Assembly (NCBI GenBank): GCA_949318235.1 | Contig: OX439129.1 | Coordinates: 22,499,402-22,563,401, forward strand | DNA length: 64,000 bases | From: Ecdyonurus torrentis | Lineage: Eukaryota > Arthropoda > Insecta > Ephemeroptera > Heptageniidae | Reading direction: 5' to 3' | Part shown: positions 40,661-54,738 of the stretch, piece after piece | Numbering within the stretch: the first letter of the stretch is position 1 | Layout: the number at the start of each line of letters is the position of its first letter | The notes under the pieces: model-generated | The model's input: only the letters and a program-made list of their open reading frames with translations | Database searches by the model: none | Told to the model about the DNA's origin: nothing | Translations under genes and position numbers: made by a program

Positions 40661-41494
40661 TCTCTCTTTCTTAAGATGATAAAAAGTTTCACGCCAGCCA
40701 AAAAGACGTCATGATAATGGTGTAATTTATAAATTTCCAAATTCAATTAGGAAAAAAAATCCAACGGTCTTTCTCCTTACTTTTGCTAAAAAATAAAATG
40801 TCTAAATCTACCTATATTACAGTATTTTATGTTTATGTATATATTTCTAGACATGTTCATGATAAAGTTTACAAAACAAGTTTCAAAGATGAATTGCAAG
40901 CTAGTTTTTATTATACCATTTGCTATGAAATTACAAATTTAGATTATTCCTTATACAATATAATATAAAGCAAATGAAGGTTTTATATAATATATAAAAA
41001 AACATCAATCCATCATTATTAATATATCAAATACTGATAAGTTAAATCAGAAAAAAAGTAACATGTTCTCTGAAGCAGATCTTTGATTTCACACATCTCA
41101 GCTTCTAAGTAAAAAAAAAAAACAAAAAAAAAAAAACACTCTCTTATATACATATCTAGTTCAGTAACTTTTTTTTTATAGAAATCTAAATAGATGTTAT
41201 GCAAAACTTTCAAGTTCTGTTAAGATAATACTTTATGGAATAAAGTCTTAATTAAAGTTTTTGATTAATAATAATAATAACTTGAGATAATTCAATTTCA
41301 AAAGAAAAGAAAAAGTGTATGATTGAAACGTTTATATCATAGCATAGTAATATTTATAGTCAAGGTTTATTATAAACCTTGATTTATAGTAAATTATTAC
41401 ATTTACATACACCAGTGTATATATATATATATATATATATATTAGTTTTAGTAATTTTATTTAAAGTCATATTATACAACATGAAACACATTAG

Positions 41495-42342
41495 CATTGA
41501 TGGGACTTACCTAAATAACATTAATTAGTCTCAAAACCCAACTAACTGTAACGCCGTAGCAGTGATCAGAAAATTTTGATTTATGCAACCCGCACAACAT
41601 TTTCATACTAGCTTTTGCCTGTTTCTGATGTCTTAAACAGAAATATTCACGCAAATTGCATACTTTACAGTTTTTTCACGCTCTCTTGTGGAGCTACATT
41701 TACTTTCTGGTAAAAATTATCATCAGTTTTGTATATAGGTTCCATTTTGTGTTTAATTATTAAAAAGAACTTGTTGTTTCATGTTTTCTATGCCTTTAAA
41801 GTATAAACTTGAAATTTTTTTACATCAGCAAGTAGATTAAGTTTTAATCATAATTTTAGTATATGGGACACAAGTAGTATATATTATTATAATTATATAA
41901 TAACGTTGGAATAATTATCATAAATTCTTGAGTACAGTAGAGTAAAATATCTTAATGTGGCATACATTATTTAAAATGATGGTTTCAATGTATATATTTT
42001 ACTTAACTAGGTTTATTTAAATTTAAAATTTTAATAACGAGTGATGCCTGAAGCCTAAAAAAATATTAAAGCAATAGACCAGATAAAACAACGTGTGCTT
42101 TTTAATGAATAAACACGAAATGGGACCTTCTAAAATTAATGACAATTGAATGTTAATGTAACCTCACGAGAGAGCGTAAAAATACTGTAAATTATTACAG
42201 TCATTATTATGTCAGAAACAGGCAAAAATTAGTAAAAAATGTTCTGCGGGTTGCATAAATTGAAATTTTCTGATCACTGCTATACGGAGCTACTATTGGG
42301 GTTTGAGACAAACTAAAGTTATTTAATGTAAGTCCCATCAAG
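41495..42342. mobile_element. Inverted-repeat element, about 850 bp
   Basis: The ends are TTGATGGGACTTAC and its complement GTAAGTCCCATCAA. Complementarity continues inward for about 300 bp per arm with substitutions and small gaps, for example CAGTGATCAGAAAATTTTGA against the complement of TGAAATTTTCTGATCACTG. A related piece recurs just outside the right end (TTCTTCTGGTCTATTCC, 42370-42386). No target duplication is clear and there is no ORF. Confidence 0.8.
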
Positions 42343-42878
42343 TTTTTTGTGATATAAATGCTTATGTTTTCTTCTGGTCTATTCCTTTAAACTAAAATAT
42401 TTAATTATACACATACTATAGTTTTATTTGTATATTGAAATTATATTAATTAAAAAATCTACCTACGCTTACTTTGTAGGTACTATACTCAATTTCAAGG
42501 GAAAGCTGAATTTACAACATAATTTATACGAGTTTTAATAATTAACAATTTTTTCATTAATTGTAGTCCACATTCCCTATTTAGTTAAGTTTTATAAATT
42601 ATATCTAAATTTTTATTCAAATCATAATTAATTTTTATTTATTACTTATTTATACTAGATGACCCCAATCTACACCTGAAGGCATAAAAATTATAGTTCA
42701 TAGTGCTTACAAACAAGTACATATTTACTTAAAGTACATATTGTTATTATATTTGTGTAAAATTATATTTTGTTGTGGTGCAATTACGTATTCCAAACCA
42801 TGATAAGGACACTATGATTCATTCCTTTTCATACTAAAAGCAAAGAGTGTAGGTTTTAAATACTATTATATACATATG

Positions 42879-43012
42879 CAGGGGTAGAAGTGGCTTTGAC
42901 TCTTATGCAGGGACTTTGAGGGGAAAAAGGGGGGAAGTTCCATAAGCCCAATGTTAATTCAAAATTCTTTTGCGGGGACAGGTCCCCTTAAGTCCCCCCT
43001 CACTTCTACCCC
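42879..43012. mobile_element. hAT-type MITE, copy 2
   Basis: This is a same-orientation copy of the element at 10476-10611, nearly identical over its whole length, starting CAGGGGTAGAAGTG and ending CACTTCTACCCC. The right end is slightly eroded (CCCCATG instead of CCCCTG) and no exact 8-bp duplication is seen; CATATG occurs on both sides. It directly abuts a (TA)n tract on its right. Confidence 0.9.
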
Positions 43013-43018
43013 ATGCAT

Positions 43019-43019
43019 A

Positions 43020-43082
<63 letters not shown>
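43019..43082. repeat. (TA)n microsatellite
   Basis: Tract of about 64 bp that starts at the right end of the second hAT MITE. Confidence 0.96.
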
Positions 43083-43086
<4 letters not shown>

Positions 43087-44384
43087 TTATATTTATTTTT
43101 TCAAGACCAATACTTGTTGTAACTATAACTGTTATTGTGAACTGCCTGGGTCAGAAAAGAAAATTATTCTTATAATATGGATTATATATATATATTTATA
43201 TATATATATATATATATAAACTGCTGTTCTTAAAATTAAAAATGGTATAGTTTGAAACTTATTATAAATTAATGCATATTTAGAGTGTCATAAATTATTT
43301 TATTAAATCACAACATTTTTTTAATTTTCCTTTTAAAGAAAAACATGCCTTGAAATTGATTTATCAATAAATATTTAATTATAAAAAAGATATCAAAATA
43401 TGTATGATCAAAAATATAAAAGTTAAACAGGCTAATAATTCAATATCATTTTATTTAAATATTTCAATGGGCCTCTTTTTTTTTCTTTTTTTTTTCTTGG
43501 AATTGAATACTGAATAATTTAATATTATTTTCGCAATATTTGAAATTTTTATTTATTTTTAAGTTCTTTTTCTATAATAAATGAGGATTTTTTTAAAATT
43601 GAAAAAGTTTGTCTTCTGCATTGATTACTATTGAGAGGAAAGGGGTAGCGGGGGGATACAGGATTTTTTTTGTAATCAGGCTGATTCAAATGCAAACTTT
43701 CTCTTCTCAGTCGAATAAAATCGTGTTAATTGAATAAGATTTTTCAAATGTAATTTATTTATTTTTTTTAGTGGTCTTTACGAATTGATTCTCTATAAGT
43801 TGCCCCTTTTTCTTTTTGTGCTGAAGATTTTAAGATTTATTCAATAGATAATTTCATTAATATATTTAGATACTGTATTTTATGAGAAAAATTATTTTTG
43901 CTGAAAAACCAAAACGTAAAGTAAGCATCATATAAATCTAATGACCAAAAGTATATAACAATGCTCGCTATAGATTTTTAAACAAATAAATATTAGCACA
44001 TCTTTAAAATGTTTCAGATTTTACTTTAATTTAGATTGAGATTGTCATACTTACTTATTATTATTATTTTTTAATTTATACTTAGAATTAAGTGTTTTGC
44101 AAAGCTTAAAATATTATATAAAACAGCTTTACAACTTTATGTATATCATTTATGCTCTTTGTTTTGTGTTTTGTAACGTATATTATGCATAGTAGTGTTT
44201 CCAACACCATCAAAGCACTTTTTAACAAAGATTTTTTTTTATTAAAAAAAGAATACATTTAATGAAAAAATTATGGAATTTGAAGGAAAATTATAACGCA
44301 CAAATAAAAAATTGCAAGTGTTTATTTTTCAAAAGATATCAATATTTAAGCTTTATTATGCATATTTTAAGATTTTCTCCCTCC

Positions 44385-44495
<111 letters not shown>

Positions 44496-44738
44496 AACGA
44501 CATAATGTCTGAGGAGTTTTTTTTTAAATCAACATCTATAAGATCAACATCAGAAAAAAAACTGGTATAGTATGGTCCACGAATCACATAAGTTCAATCT
44601 GGAATGAAGAGTGCAGAAGAAGCACATTCTGTCCAATCACTAACAGGGAAGTGTGTCAGAGAATATTCACTCCATGCGTGATTTCTACTCTTGTGAACAC
44701 AATATAAGCTTTACCAGAGAAAGTAGAAGACACAATTC

Positions 44739-44796
<58 letters not shown>

Positions 44797-45435
44797 CACA
44801 CACACACACACTCGCGTAACTTAGCGTAGACACATTGTAGCTCTTTCTCTGTGTATGTGTGTTCTCAAGAACGTGCCAATGTGCAGAGAAAAGAAAAGAA
44901 AAGAAACATAAAATTTCCTGGAAAATAAAGACATCACTTTTTAGAAAACTTTATATGTATGCAAAAGAAGGAAGAAGAATAAGAAGAAAGAGAATTTGTA
45001 AAATATGTATAGAGTAAAATACATATAAGGATTTACATACATAAGAAAATTTTCTTCTATATATAATATGTAAATATAATTTATGTAAAAGACGAAAAAC
45101 TAAAAGACTTTTAAAAATAATTATTTTATAATATTTTAGTGGTTTTTAAAATGATGTCTTTTTATGCTTTATACTTAAAATTATATAATTTATATTTCCC
45201 CTATTCTCTTATACTTTACATATAAAGGTATATGGTGTAAAATATGTTTGCATGAAATAATTGTGGGTATAGCACTAAAACTTGCACAAGTAGTTGGTTA
45301 AGTTAATTTTTATACGAATATAATATGATATGTTACGTAATTTAATATTGAGAGATGCATTTTGTTTTAAAATAACCTTGCGATTGTCAAGAAGAAAAGA
45401 AAAAAAATCTTATAATTTGATACTTTTCAAAGCAA

Positions 45436-45567
45436 ATGTTTGCTTACGATAAACAGAGAGTGAAGGACGGAAAGCGTCTTTCGATAGAGACCATTATGAA
45501 TCCAAACAAAAAGCTGGTGCGTGAAAAACTAAAAGAACTGAAGCTTTCATATACATACTCAAAATAA
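45436..45567 (+). CDS. Small 43-codon ORF, unassigned
   Basis: ATG to TAA with a charged, lysine-rich product that begins MFAYDKQRVKDGKRLSIE and ends LKLSYTYSK. The codon mix is less AT-biased than the neighbourhood. No homologue is recognised and no splice or promoter signal supports it. It could be a remnant of a retroposed gene or chance. Confidence 0.15.
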   Translation: MFAYDKQRVKDGKRLSIETIMNPNKKLVREKLKELKLSYTYSK

Positions 45568-46425
45568 TATGGAAAGAAAAGTAAAAATAGTTATTTAACA
45601 CTTTCAAACGCGTTCTTTGAAGATATAAAGCATTGCACAAGACACATAAAGATAAAAAAAATTACTTTCGATATTTGTAAAGATTGATGAGAAAATCATA
45701 TTTTAATTGAAAAATAATAATTATAAAATAAAAAACTACTTTCTGCAATACATTATATGTATATTTTTTATTGATTTAACTAAGATGTGGAAAATATATA
45801 AATTATAATTTATTTTTGAGACACTTAAAGAAGTAAAATTTTATATATCATTTTTTTACATTGAATTATTATTTACTAATAAATGAATTTGTAAGGCTAT
45901 TCCATTCTGTATATTGAAGGATATGAGTAAAAACTAATTTTATTCTAGTTATACTAAAAGCAATTATTTTATATTATAGTAAGTCTTATTTATAATAATT
46001 TCATATTATATTATAGCTATAAATAAAATAGACTTCTCTCGCTCTCTCTCTCTCTTTCTACTCTCTATTTTATTTATACATCCTTAACTTGCTGCGTTGA
46101 GAGTAAAAAAAAAAAAAAAAAAAATCAGCAATTTAAATTTGTTCGCAATTTTATAGGAAGGGGTATATGTGATTTTTTTTTTTTTTTTTTGTATATGAAA
46201 AATAACAATAAAAAAAAAAAAAATAATATTGATTATGTTGTTTGAGTCAATACTAAAATGACTTTATTATTATTCCCTTTAAATTGAATTGTCTAGTGAG
46301 TTGAAAGTTACTGTTCATAAAATTTATTCAAATCACTAAACAAATTCCTTTTTTTCCCCAGCTCTAACTGTAAAATTTGAAAATACATACAAAAAAACTT
46401 GCACAATAATTTTTTTTTTCTGTAA

Positions 46426-46460
<35 letters not shown>

Positions 46461-49299
46461 GTACCACAAACAAAAATGTTAATAAGAAAGAAAAAAAATT
46501 TTATAAATTTTTTTATTCTTACATATATATATTTATATATATTTTTTAGCAGAATCACTTTGCAATACCACATTTTATCGTCATCAACATCATATTAAAT
46601 TGAGTAAAATTTTCATATATTTACAAGAAATATATATTATATGATTGAAATATTTGACAATAAAATAATCAAATTTGTTTTGTAAATTTTAATGAAATAC
46701 CTGAAATGTTGTGGAAATAATTATATTAAGAAATTAAACAAAAAAAATAATAATAAAAAAAAGAAACAAAGAAAAAAATAAAATAAAATAAAAAAAGGAT
46801 GCAAAACAGGGATATTTAAAATAGTGTTATGCTTACTGTTAGAGAAACTTGTAAAATAATTTTGTAAAAACTTAAGGTTCTAAGTGTCTGCTACTCACTT
46901 GGCTTGCGTGAAACATGAGCCGCGAAAAAAAAAATTCTAATACGCGATATTATTTGTTATTATTACTTGAAACGCTCAAATTATGGTTTTTAACAATTTT
47001 AGATTTAAATAAATGAAGTTTGTTATAAAAAAGCATTTTAATCAATGTAATTGCAACAACGAAAAAACTTTAATCACAAAAGTCATAATTAGAACCCACT
47101 TTTAATATATATATTTTATAATTAGAAATAATTATTTAAGCAAACTTTGTGCGTAAAATTATAGCACTAAAGAAGAAAAGTTCACTGTTTAAAAAACAAA
47201 AATTGATTTGATTACATTTCTATAACAGTTCAGATTTTTTTTTTTTTTTTTTTTTTTTTTGCAATGCCATAAAAGTACTGCACATGAAAATATTCATTTG
47301 CATAAATAAAATAAAAAAAAAAATAATAAAAAAAAAAAAATAAAAAAATCCATCCACAAAAGAAATGTTAACATTTATTTTAAATTCATACCGTTAACTA
47401 AAAAGCACGTTATTTAAGCAATAAAAGTAAATATTTACTTAAATCAATTATATGTTAAAACAAAAATTAAACTTAATCTTATGTAATATTAATCTATATG
47501 GAAATAAGATTGAGTTATACATAAAAATAAAGTACTCATCGAGTTTAACATCTTTAAGAAAATGTGGTTACGTTTATTTTTATGAAAATTACATTTTTGG
47601 TTTAAAATTTTGTTTCCAATGTATTCTATTACAAGAAGATGATTTTTTTTATTTAAGAAAAAAATTATATACGCACATTGTAAAGTCTGAGATGTAATCA
47701 AAAGTAATGCATGCAACTTTAATGTTTAAAATAAACAAATTAAACACACGCGTTACAAAAAAAAAAAAAAAAAAAAAAAAAAAACTTTTTTCTTATATCA
47801 AATTAAAAAAAGGAAGAAAATTACATGCGTTTAAACTATTGTCTGTAACCCAAAACTTTTTTATTTGTTTTGTTTTGTTTTTAAATATTTTAATATAATA
47901 AAAAGCATCTTGTGTTTTTGTTACATGTTGATTTTTTTTACTGATTATTTTTTTAATAGCTTTGAATGAATATTCATAAATGGAAAAAAAAAAAAAAATT
48001 TTCTTTTACTGTTATTGTTATTAATAAATGTTAGCCGTTGATATTGCATTGTATTGTGTTTGTGTTTGTAACGAAATATGACAATATTTAAATTAAATAG
48101 TTTTTTTTTGAATTTATTGCGTTGTCTATTTTTATTGTTATTGTTTTTTGTTTTTTTTTATTAAAACAAAAAATGATAGGATTTTTCCCCCAATAATTTA
48201 AAAGTTGACATCAAGGGAGCAAAAATAAGGCTGTTAAAATGAAGAATTATGAACAACTGTTATTGGTTATGATATGATGAATAAATTGCTTTGGCCTAAA
48301 TCGTTAATATGATCTTTTTTTAATAAAAGTATCATATTTATTTTTTCATGTTATTTAATCAGCAAATTAACAGAAGTAAAAAAAAAAAAAAAACACAAAA
48401 AAACATGCAATAGTAATATTTTTGGACAATAGAACATTTACATGAGTTTTCATTAAATTTCTTCAAAATTCTTTACAGAATAAAACATTTTTTTATGGTC
48501 GCATTTCTCATTGGTCTTTAAAAATGTATTAAAATTAAATTCAATGATTTATTTAAATATTATACAACATTAATCTGAAAAATTGCTCCTTTTCCATAAG
48601 AATTGTTGAAAATATTTTATACAATTTGTAGCATTGAAGAATTTTGGCCTTTTTTTTCTTTGGAATTTTGATTATGTACCGTTGAGAAATTGTTACATAT
48701 CTATAAATATATATATATTTTTAATTTTAATTTCAAAAACCCAAATTTGAATTTATGAACTATGCAAAAGATCCATATTTTTTTAAAATTGTAATTCTTT
48801 TACGTAAGTTTCTCTCATTTTTACGTTTAACATGCTTGAAAATTTTAATACAGGTAGTTAATACAATGCAATTTGTAATGACGCTAAATTTGAATGCCTT
48901 TAACTACCTATTGTAAGACAATCTGGAGATATTGGACCTTTGGTTTCACTGTGATGCCACATCTTTTGTTAGAACAACATACAAAATTATTACTTTATAG
49001 TCAGCTTATTGAAAAAAAAAATGCTAAGTAATTTTACGTAAAAATGAATATCTATTGACTTATGGTAATTCAATGCAGATTTCAGTTGACGCAAAACTCT
49101 ATCTAAATACATGGTATTCCCATATGCCAATAGAAATTCATTTTTTTAGTAAAAAGAGCGTACTGTTTTATCAACAAGCAGCACTATTTTGTTGTTGCAA
49201 CTTGCAATACAGCCATACTTTAGTCATTACACCAAAAAAAACATAACATACGCGCAAGGGAAGAAGAAATTACGTAATTTATATGCTGTATTAAAAAAA

Positions 49300-49448
49300 A
49301 ATAAAAATACTCACGTCATGCATGTTTTTTCTATGATCTAATATGTTGTGTAAGTTATTTCCTGTATCTTTATGCTTGTACTGTGTGTACCTCTATTGTA
49401 TTGGACATATATCTGTATTTTGGAAACTACAATAAATCAAATCAAATA
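49300..49448 (+). mobile_element. Probable LINE 3' end with (AATCA)n tail
   Basis: The sequence ends GGAAACTACAATAAATCAAATCAAAT, a typical non-LTR 3' terminus with a short tandem tail. The upstream stretch from about 49050 has higher GC than its surroundings and may be the decayed body of the same copy, but no recognisable protein remains. Confidence 0.45.
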
Positions 49449-49524
49449 TTGCATTACATGTTAGTATAATTGAAATAATATAAATAACTGTTAATACAAC
49501 ATAATATTCATGCTACATTGTATA

Positions 49525-49752
49525 TGGTAACTGTACTAGTTATCGGCAGCCCACAGTTATCGGCAGTTCTATTGTTTTTAAATACCTTTTACTAATTTTA
49601 GGGCTTTGAAATTTTAGCACAAAAGAGATTCTTAAACAATCATTTTTTTGTCAACATTTCAAAACTCTCAAATAAGTGGAACGTATTATAAAAAAGCAGT
49701 AAACGCCTGCCGATAATTGCGGCAAGCATGCCGATAGCTAGTATAATTACCA
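49525..49752. mobile_element. 228-bp Tc1/mariner-type MITE
   Basis: The termini are TGGTAACTGTACTAGTTATC and its near complement GATAGCTAGTATAATTACCA, each flanked by TA (49523-49524 and 49753-49754). The motif ATCGGCA or its complement appears about four times near the ends, like subterminal transposase sites. It is non-coding. Confidence 0.8.
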
Positions 49753-49919
49753 TACAGTTTTTATTCAATATAGCATTATGCTGTCGTGCAAAATTGGTGC
49801 TTAAGATAGCAAAGTTAAAACGTAATTATTTTTGTCTGTGTGTGCAGTACAAATATATTACTTGTGTAATAACTTTTGAACACTTTTAAAGAAATTAAAT
49901 TAAACATTGTATTAAATTA

Positions 49920-49958
<39 letters not shown>

Positions 49959-50577
49959 TTAGTTTTAAAGAATTAATTTTATTTACTTTCTTGGCACAAT
50001 TTCATGACAACTTTCAATATTATTCAATTTTCTTTATTATTTGTTTCCCTCTCAAATCTCTTTCGTTCACTCTTAGTACAAAATTGTTCCCATGTGAATA
50101 TCTTTCTCCTATTTATCCATGACATATAATATAGATAAATAACCAATTGAAATGCCTTAGGGATTTTTATTTAATCGAATGATAGAGATATCTCAAATTC
50201 AATCAAGTGGTGAGACGTTCTAGCCAAAATACTTATTTTCTTTTACCAGACTATTGAATTTTAAACATTATAGACTTTGATTAATTATTTTTTGATCAGT
50301 ATATATTTTTATATATTTTTTCAATACTATTTTTTTCACTTTATTATATTACGTATTATTATTATTTTTTGTTATCAAGAATCCAAGTAAGTTTTTTTTT
50401 TTTCTACAAGATTATATACAGTTAGCGTTTGTTTGTACAAAAAAGTTGTGTGGTGTCGTGAGGCATTGTGATAACGATGAACTCCATCTCTTTAGTAGGC
50501 TGGATGATTCTTTTCAAAACAAACTTTTTTTTTCTTCTTACTTTTACTTTTTTTTTCTCTCTTTTTCTTTTTTTCAG

Positions 50578-50635
50578 ATTACTTGTGAAAATCCATCCGA
50601 GCTCAAAATCTAAAGCTTATGCTGAAACGAAGTAA
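50578..50635 (+). CDS. Candidate plus-strand terminal exon
   Basis: A roughly 45-base pyrimidine tract ends in TTTTTTTCAG, one of the best acceptors in the window. In the frame using one base to complete a codon it encodes LLVKIHPSSKSKAYAETK and a TAA at 50633-50635. A 46-base A-run begins 12 bp later. No partner exon was found, and the tract may simply be a poly-pyrimidine repeat that happens to end in CAG. No known protein is recognised. Confidence 0.2.
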
Positions 50636-50641
50636 AAAGAG

Positions 50642-50696
<55 letters not shown>

Positions 50697-50777
50697 TAGA
50701 ACTCTGTGTGTTTTCTTCATTTATTTTATTCAATGCAAATAAAAATATTTTATAAGTAGGTAAAAATTATGACTTAC

Positions 50778-50796
50778 GCCGTCCGTGGGCAGACAT
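50778..50796 (-). CDS. Candidate alternative first coding exon
   Basis: This is a GC-rich island in AT-rich intron. On the minus strand ATG is followed by five codons (M-S-A-H-G-R) and one base, then a strong donor, CGGC|GTAAGT. There is no AG just upstream that could serve as an acceptor, which fits a first exon; the ATG has G at -3. The single leftover base is the phase required by exon C (C+AA gives Gln), so direct splicing gives MSAHGRQRLFGKAWREEW. The product would lack the residues from exon B and much of the first PH strand. An alternative promoter isoform is therefore plausible but unproven; the 5' UTR would be very AT-rich. Confidence 0.35.
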
Positions 50797-51512
50797 TGCA
50801 GTGATAAAAAAGGAGAGTTATAATTAAATAAAAACAAAAGAATAAATAAATATGAATTTATAAATGATTTATATTTTAGCTTTTTCAATATATTTTTGTT
50901 TGTTTATGCTATAAATCACTTTGAAAAAAAAAATACTAAAAAAAATATATTCTTGTGATATGCAAATTAGTGTTTGTAACAAAATAATAATAAAATTTGT
51001 ATTTTTTACAATGGGAAGATTTTAATTTCTATAACACACAGTTTTTGTCATTTTATAAATTATTTTTATTATGGTACATAAATTTTTTAGACATTTCCTT
51101 TTGTTTAATTTTTTTTGAGAGAGAAACTAATGCGTGTGATAGAATAGATTGATTTACATTTTTGTTCCGTTATACCTTTTTTTTCCAATGCAAAACACAC
51201 AAATAATATGCAAATTAAAATTGATTGAATTCATTAACTATACGGTAAAGTTTTTTTTTCTGTTAACTTTAATGAATTTCTTTTTACATTTTAATTTAAA
51301 TTATTTGCATTTTTTTTATTCATTAACATTACTTTTTTTCATTATCACTGTTATTAATATCACTATATATATATAGAGTAATGAAATACATGTATAATTA
51401 TTTTCTGTACTGTATAATGAAAAATTACATGAAATTTGAATTACAAAAGATGTGATTTAGCCTTTTGTTCTGGATTAAATTATATATAGAAATGGATATA
51501 CAGCAAGTATAT

Positions 51513-51603
<91 letters not shown>
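51513..51603. repeat. (GA)n microsatellite
   Basis: Perfect tract of about 91 bp. Confidence 0.97.
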
Positions 51604-51604
<1 letters not shown>

Positions 51605-52296
51605 AAGAGAGGAAAGGATGCATACAGAAATTCTGAAATTTTACAATGTATGGTATCTATTACGTTAGCTAACATGCATGAATGTATTTGTCGGTTAATT
51701 TATAAGCAATTCATCGTTGTCAGCAGTCTCTGTCTCTCTCTTTCTCTCTGCATATCATATACTCAACCCATAATGTTTCATGTAGACAAAGTATTGACAT
51801 AAATATCTTAATAATTCGATTTTCATTGTTATTTCAACCATAAAAAAGTGAACAATGAGCTACAAACTATAATAATAATACAAGTTATAATTTACAAGTT
51901 AATTTCATTTAAATAAAATCCCTTGAATATTAATTATTATATTATCTTCTTTATTATTGATTAAATTATAATTATTAGTAATATATTTACTAATGATATT
52001 ACTAATCAATATTACTTAATTAGTGTATTAATTGTTTAAAAATTTTAATATAATAATATTATAAACTTATAGATGTAATGACTTAATAAATTTGAAAATG
52101 CAATTTTTATTTCCAATTTTACGTTTCGTAAATTTTTCTAGTTTTATTATTATTATTTTTTGTTCACAATTTTTTTTCTATAGAAAAAAATACGCACCTG
52201 AGGACATGTATTAGATTGTGTGCAGTGAAGCTAAAGTGGTCAGTATCGATTTCAATCAGTCCTTACTTCGCAATATTCTCCTGTGTAACTATAGCA

Positions 52297-52431
<135 letters not shown>

Positions 52432-53266
52432 CGGGTTCAACAAAAAGAAATTGAAAGATTATAAAGGCAACCTTTACTTTTATAAGATCGTATAATATGT
52501 ATAATATTAAAGTTAATAGTGACCCTCAGGCAATAATCTTGACCTGTAAGATTCCGTCGCGAGGAAAATATTAAAAAGGAGAATGGATAAAAAAAAAAAA
52601 AAAAAAAACAAGTTTGATCTTTCAGGAGGAACAATATTACTTCAATATAATCTTTTATAAAAAAAAAGAGAGCATATTATCTCATAAATAATAAGAAAAT
52701 TAATATTAAAATATGGTTTATATGTACCACATTTTTCTCTCTTTTTTATGATTTATTATTTTTAATAAGACAACTGAAAGAGTTTGTTTTTTCTGTTGGT
52801 AAACATTTTTTTTCCTATAATAAAATAGCAATTTTCACACAAAGTTATTGCGTTTTTTTTTTTACTAAAAAATGTACACTTGAGGCTTTAGTATGGAGAC
52901 TTTTTATTGAGTCTAAAAGTCCCATGCATTTTTCCCTGGGTAACATTTACAATAATCCAACATGTCCAAGTAAGGATCAACTTTGAAAATAAAGGGAGAT
53001 ATAGTAGATTGGATTAAAAGACTGCAAATTTTACCACATAGCTATTTTTTACTATCACGGTACATATACATATACGTATATACATATATACAATTCTCCG
53101 GCATATTACACTAAATTTTACTTAAAAGCTCAAACAATCAAACCTACTGTAGAGAAAAGGCTTTTCAACACACACTAAATCGTATATATGCATTGTAATA
53201 CTTTCCTTTACAGGAAATAAATTCTCTTTCTCTTTTTTTTCTTCTTCTTTTAATTAAACTAGAATT

Positions 53267-53268
<2 letters not shown>

Positions 53269-53362
<94 letters not shown>
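53269..53362. repeat. (TC)n-poly(T) compound
   Basis: About 53 bp of TC followed by a T-run of 35. Confidence 0.96.
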
Positions 53363-53364
<2 letters not shown>

Positions 53365-53981
53365 AATTCAAAGAATTTAATATAATTGAAAATTTTCTTT
53401 CCTTTTTAGCGGATTTTTTTTTAGTTACTTTCTTTTTATTAGTTTTTATATGAGAGTTGGTTGGCTGCTTTGTGTGGTTTTGCATTGGTGAATTAAAGTG
53501 AGGTTTCAATTACTTGGGTAAGGTTGAATGTTTAGCCTTTGCTTCAATAAAATTTGGTTACTCAATAAAATATATTAAATACTAGGTATATATTTACGTA
53601 GGATAAAAATTGCATTTCTTAACTTAAGGATTATGAAAACCAGATTATTCTGTTTGTTTTATTCAAATCCCAAAATATATGATATAAATATTCAAATATT
53701 TATTTTTCTTCGTTTTATTTGTATAAATTGACTTTGTAAAACTGATATGCGCATACAATGCGTATATATTTCAGCAGAAACATAAAAATATAAATTTAAA
53801 GCAAATCTTGTCTTCTCATAAACTTAAAATACAAAACACATATTCAGCGTTTTCCTCATCATATGATAAACAATATTTTGTTAATATATCAACAGCACAA
53901 TATGTCAAAATACAAAACCTCCTATAATTTTAGGACATAAAAACTAGGTCAAAACTACTCCTTTTATTATAACAACATTTA

Positions 53982-54017
<36 letters not shown>

Positions 54018-54114
54018 TTCGCTCTCTGTTTCATATTATTCGTTCATATCATAAACCTATAAGCACTCACTGAAACCACGCAGAGACAAAGAAAATAAGG
54101 AAAAGATGATAAAG

Positions 54115-54152
<38 letters not shown>

Positions 54153-54695
54153 AACTGGATTATTGTTGTCAACAAAAATGGATTCTAAATTCCATTTTTT
54201 CCCCTTGTTTATATCAGAAGAGATAAAAATATGTTCTTATAAAAATATTTGTTTAGATATTTCATATATTATGATATTTATCAATCAGTTCTGTATAATA
54301 TTTGATGATTCCATCATTAAAATACATACTGATCGGTTTTAATGATTAAATTTCTGTTTACAAACCCTTGGTTTCTCCCTTTTTGAATAAGACTTGTCAA
54401 CTTCTAACATCTTACAACCGGTTCATCAAAATATGAAGATGACTTGTTGATTAAATTGATATAGAAAAAATACATTCAATAAAAAAAAATCAATATAATG
54501 CTTTAATTTTCATCACAGCTTGATTTATTATTATTATTTCACATAACTTAAAAAATAAAATGTAAATTTTTAGATTAAAATTCGTCAATATATTAATCTC
54601 ATTTTATTATTATTATTATTTTTAAATTTGTGAACGAAAAGAAGAAAAAAAATCAAATATTGAGCCAAAAATGTTAAAAAGAAATGTATAGCATG

Positions 54696-54738
<43 letters not shown>

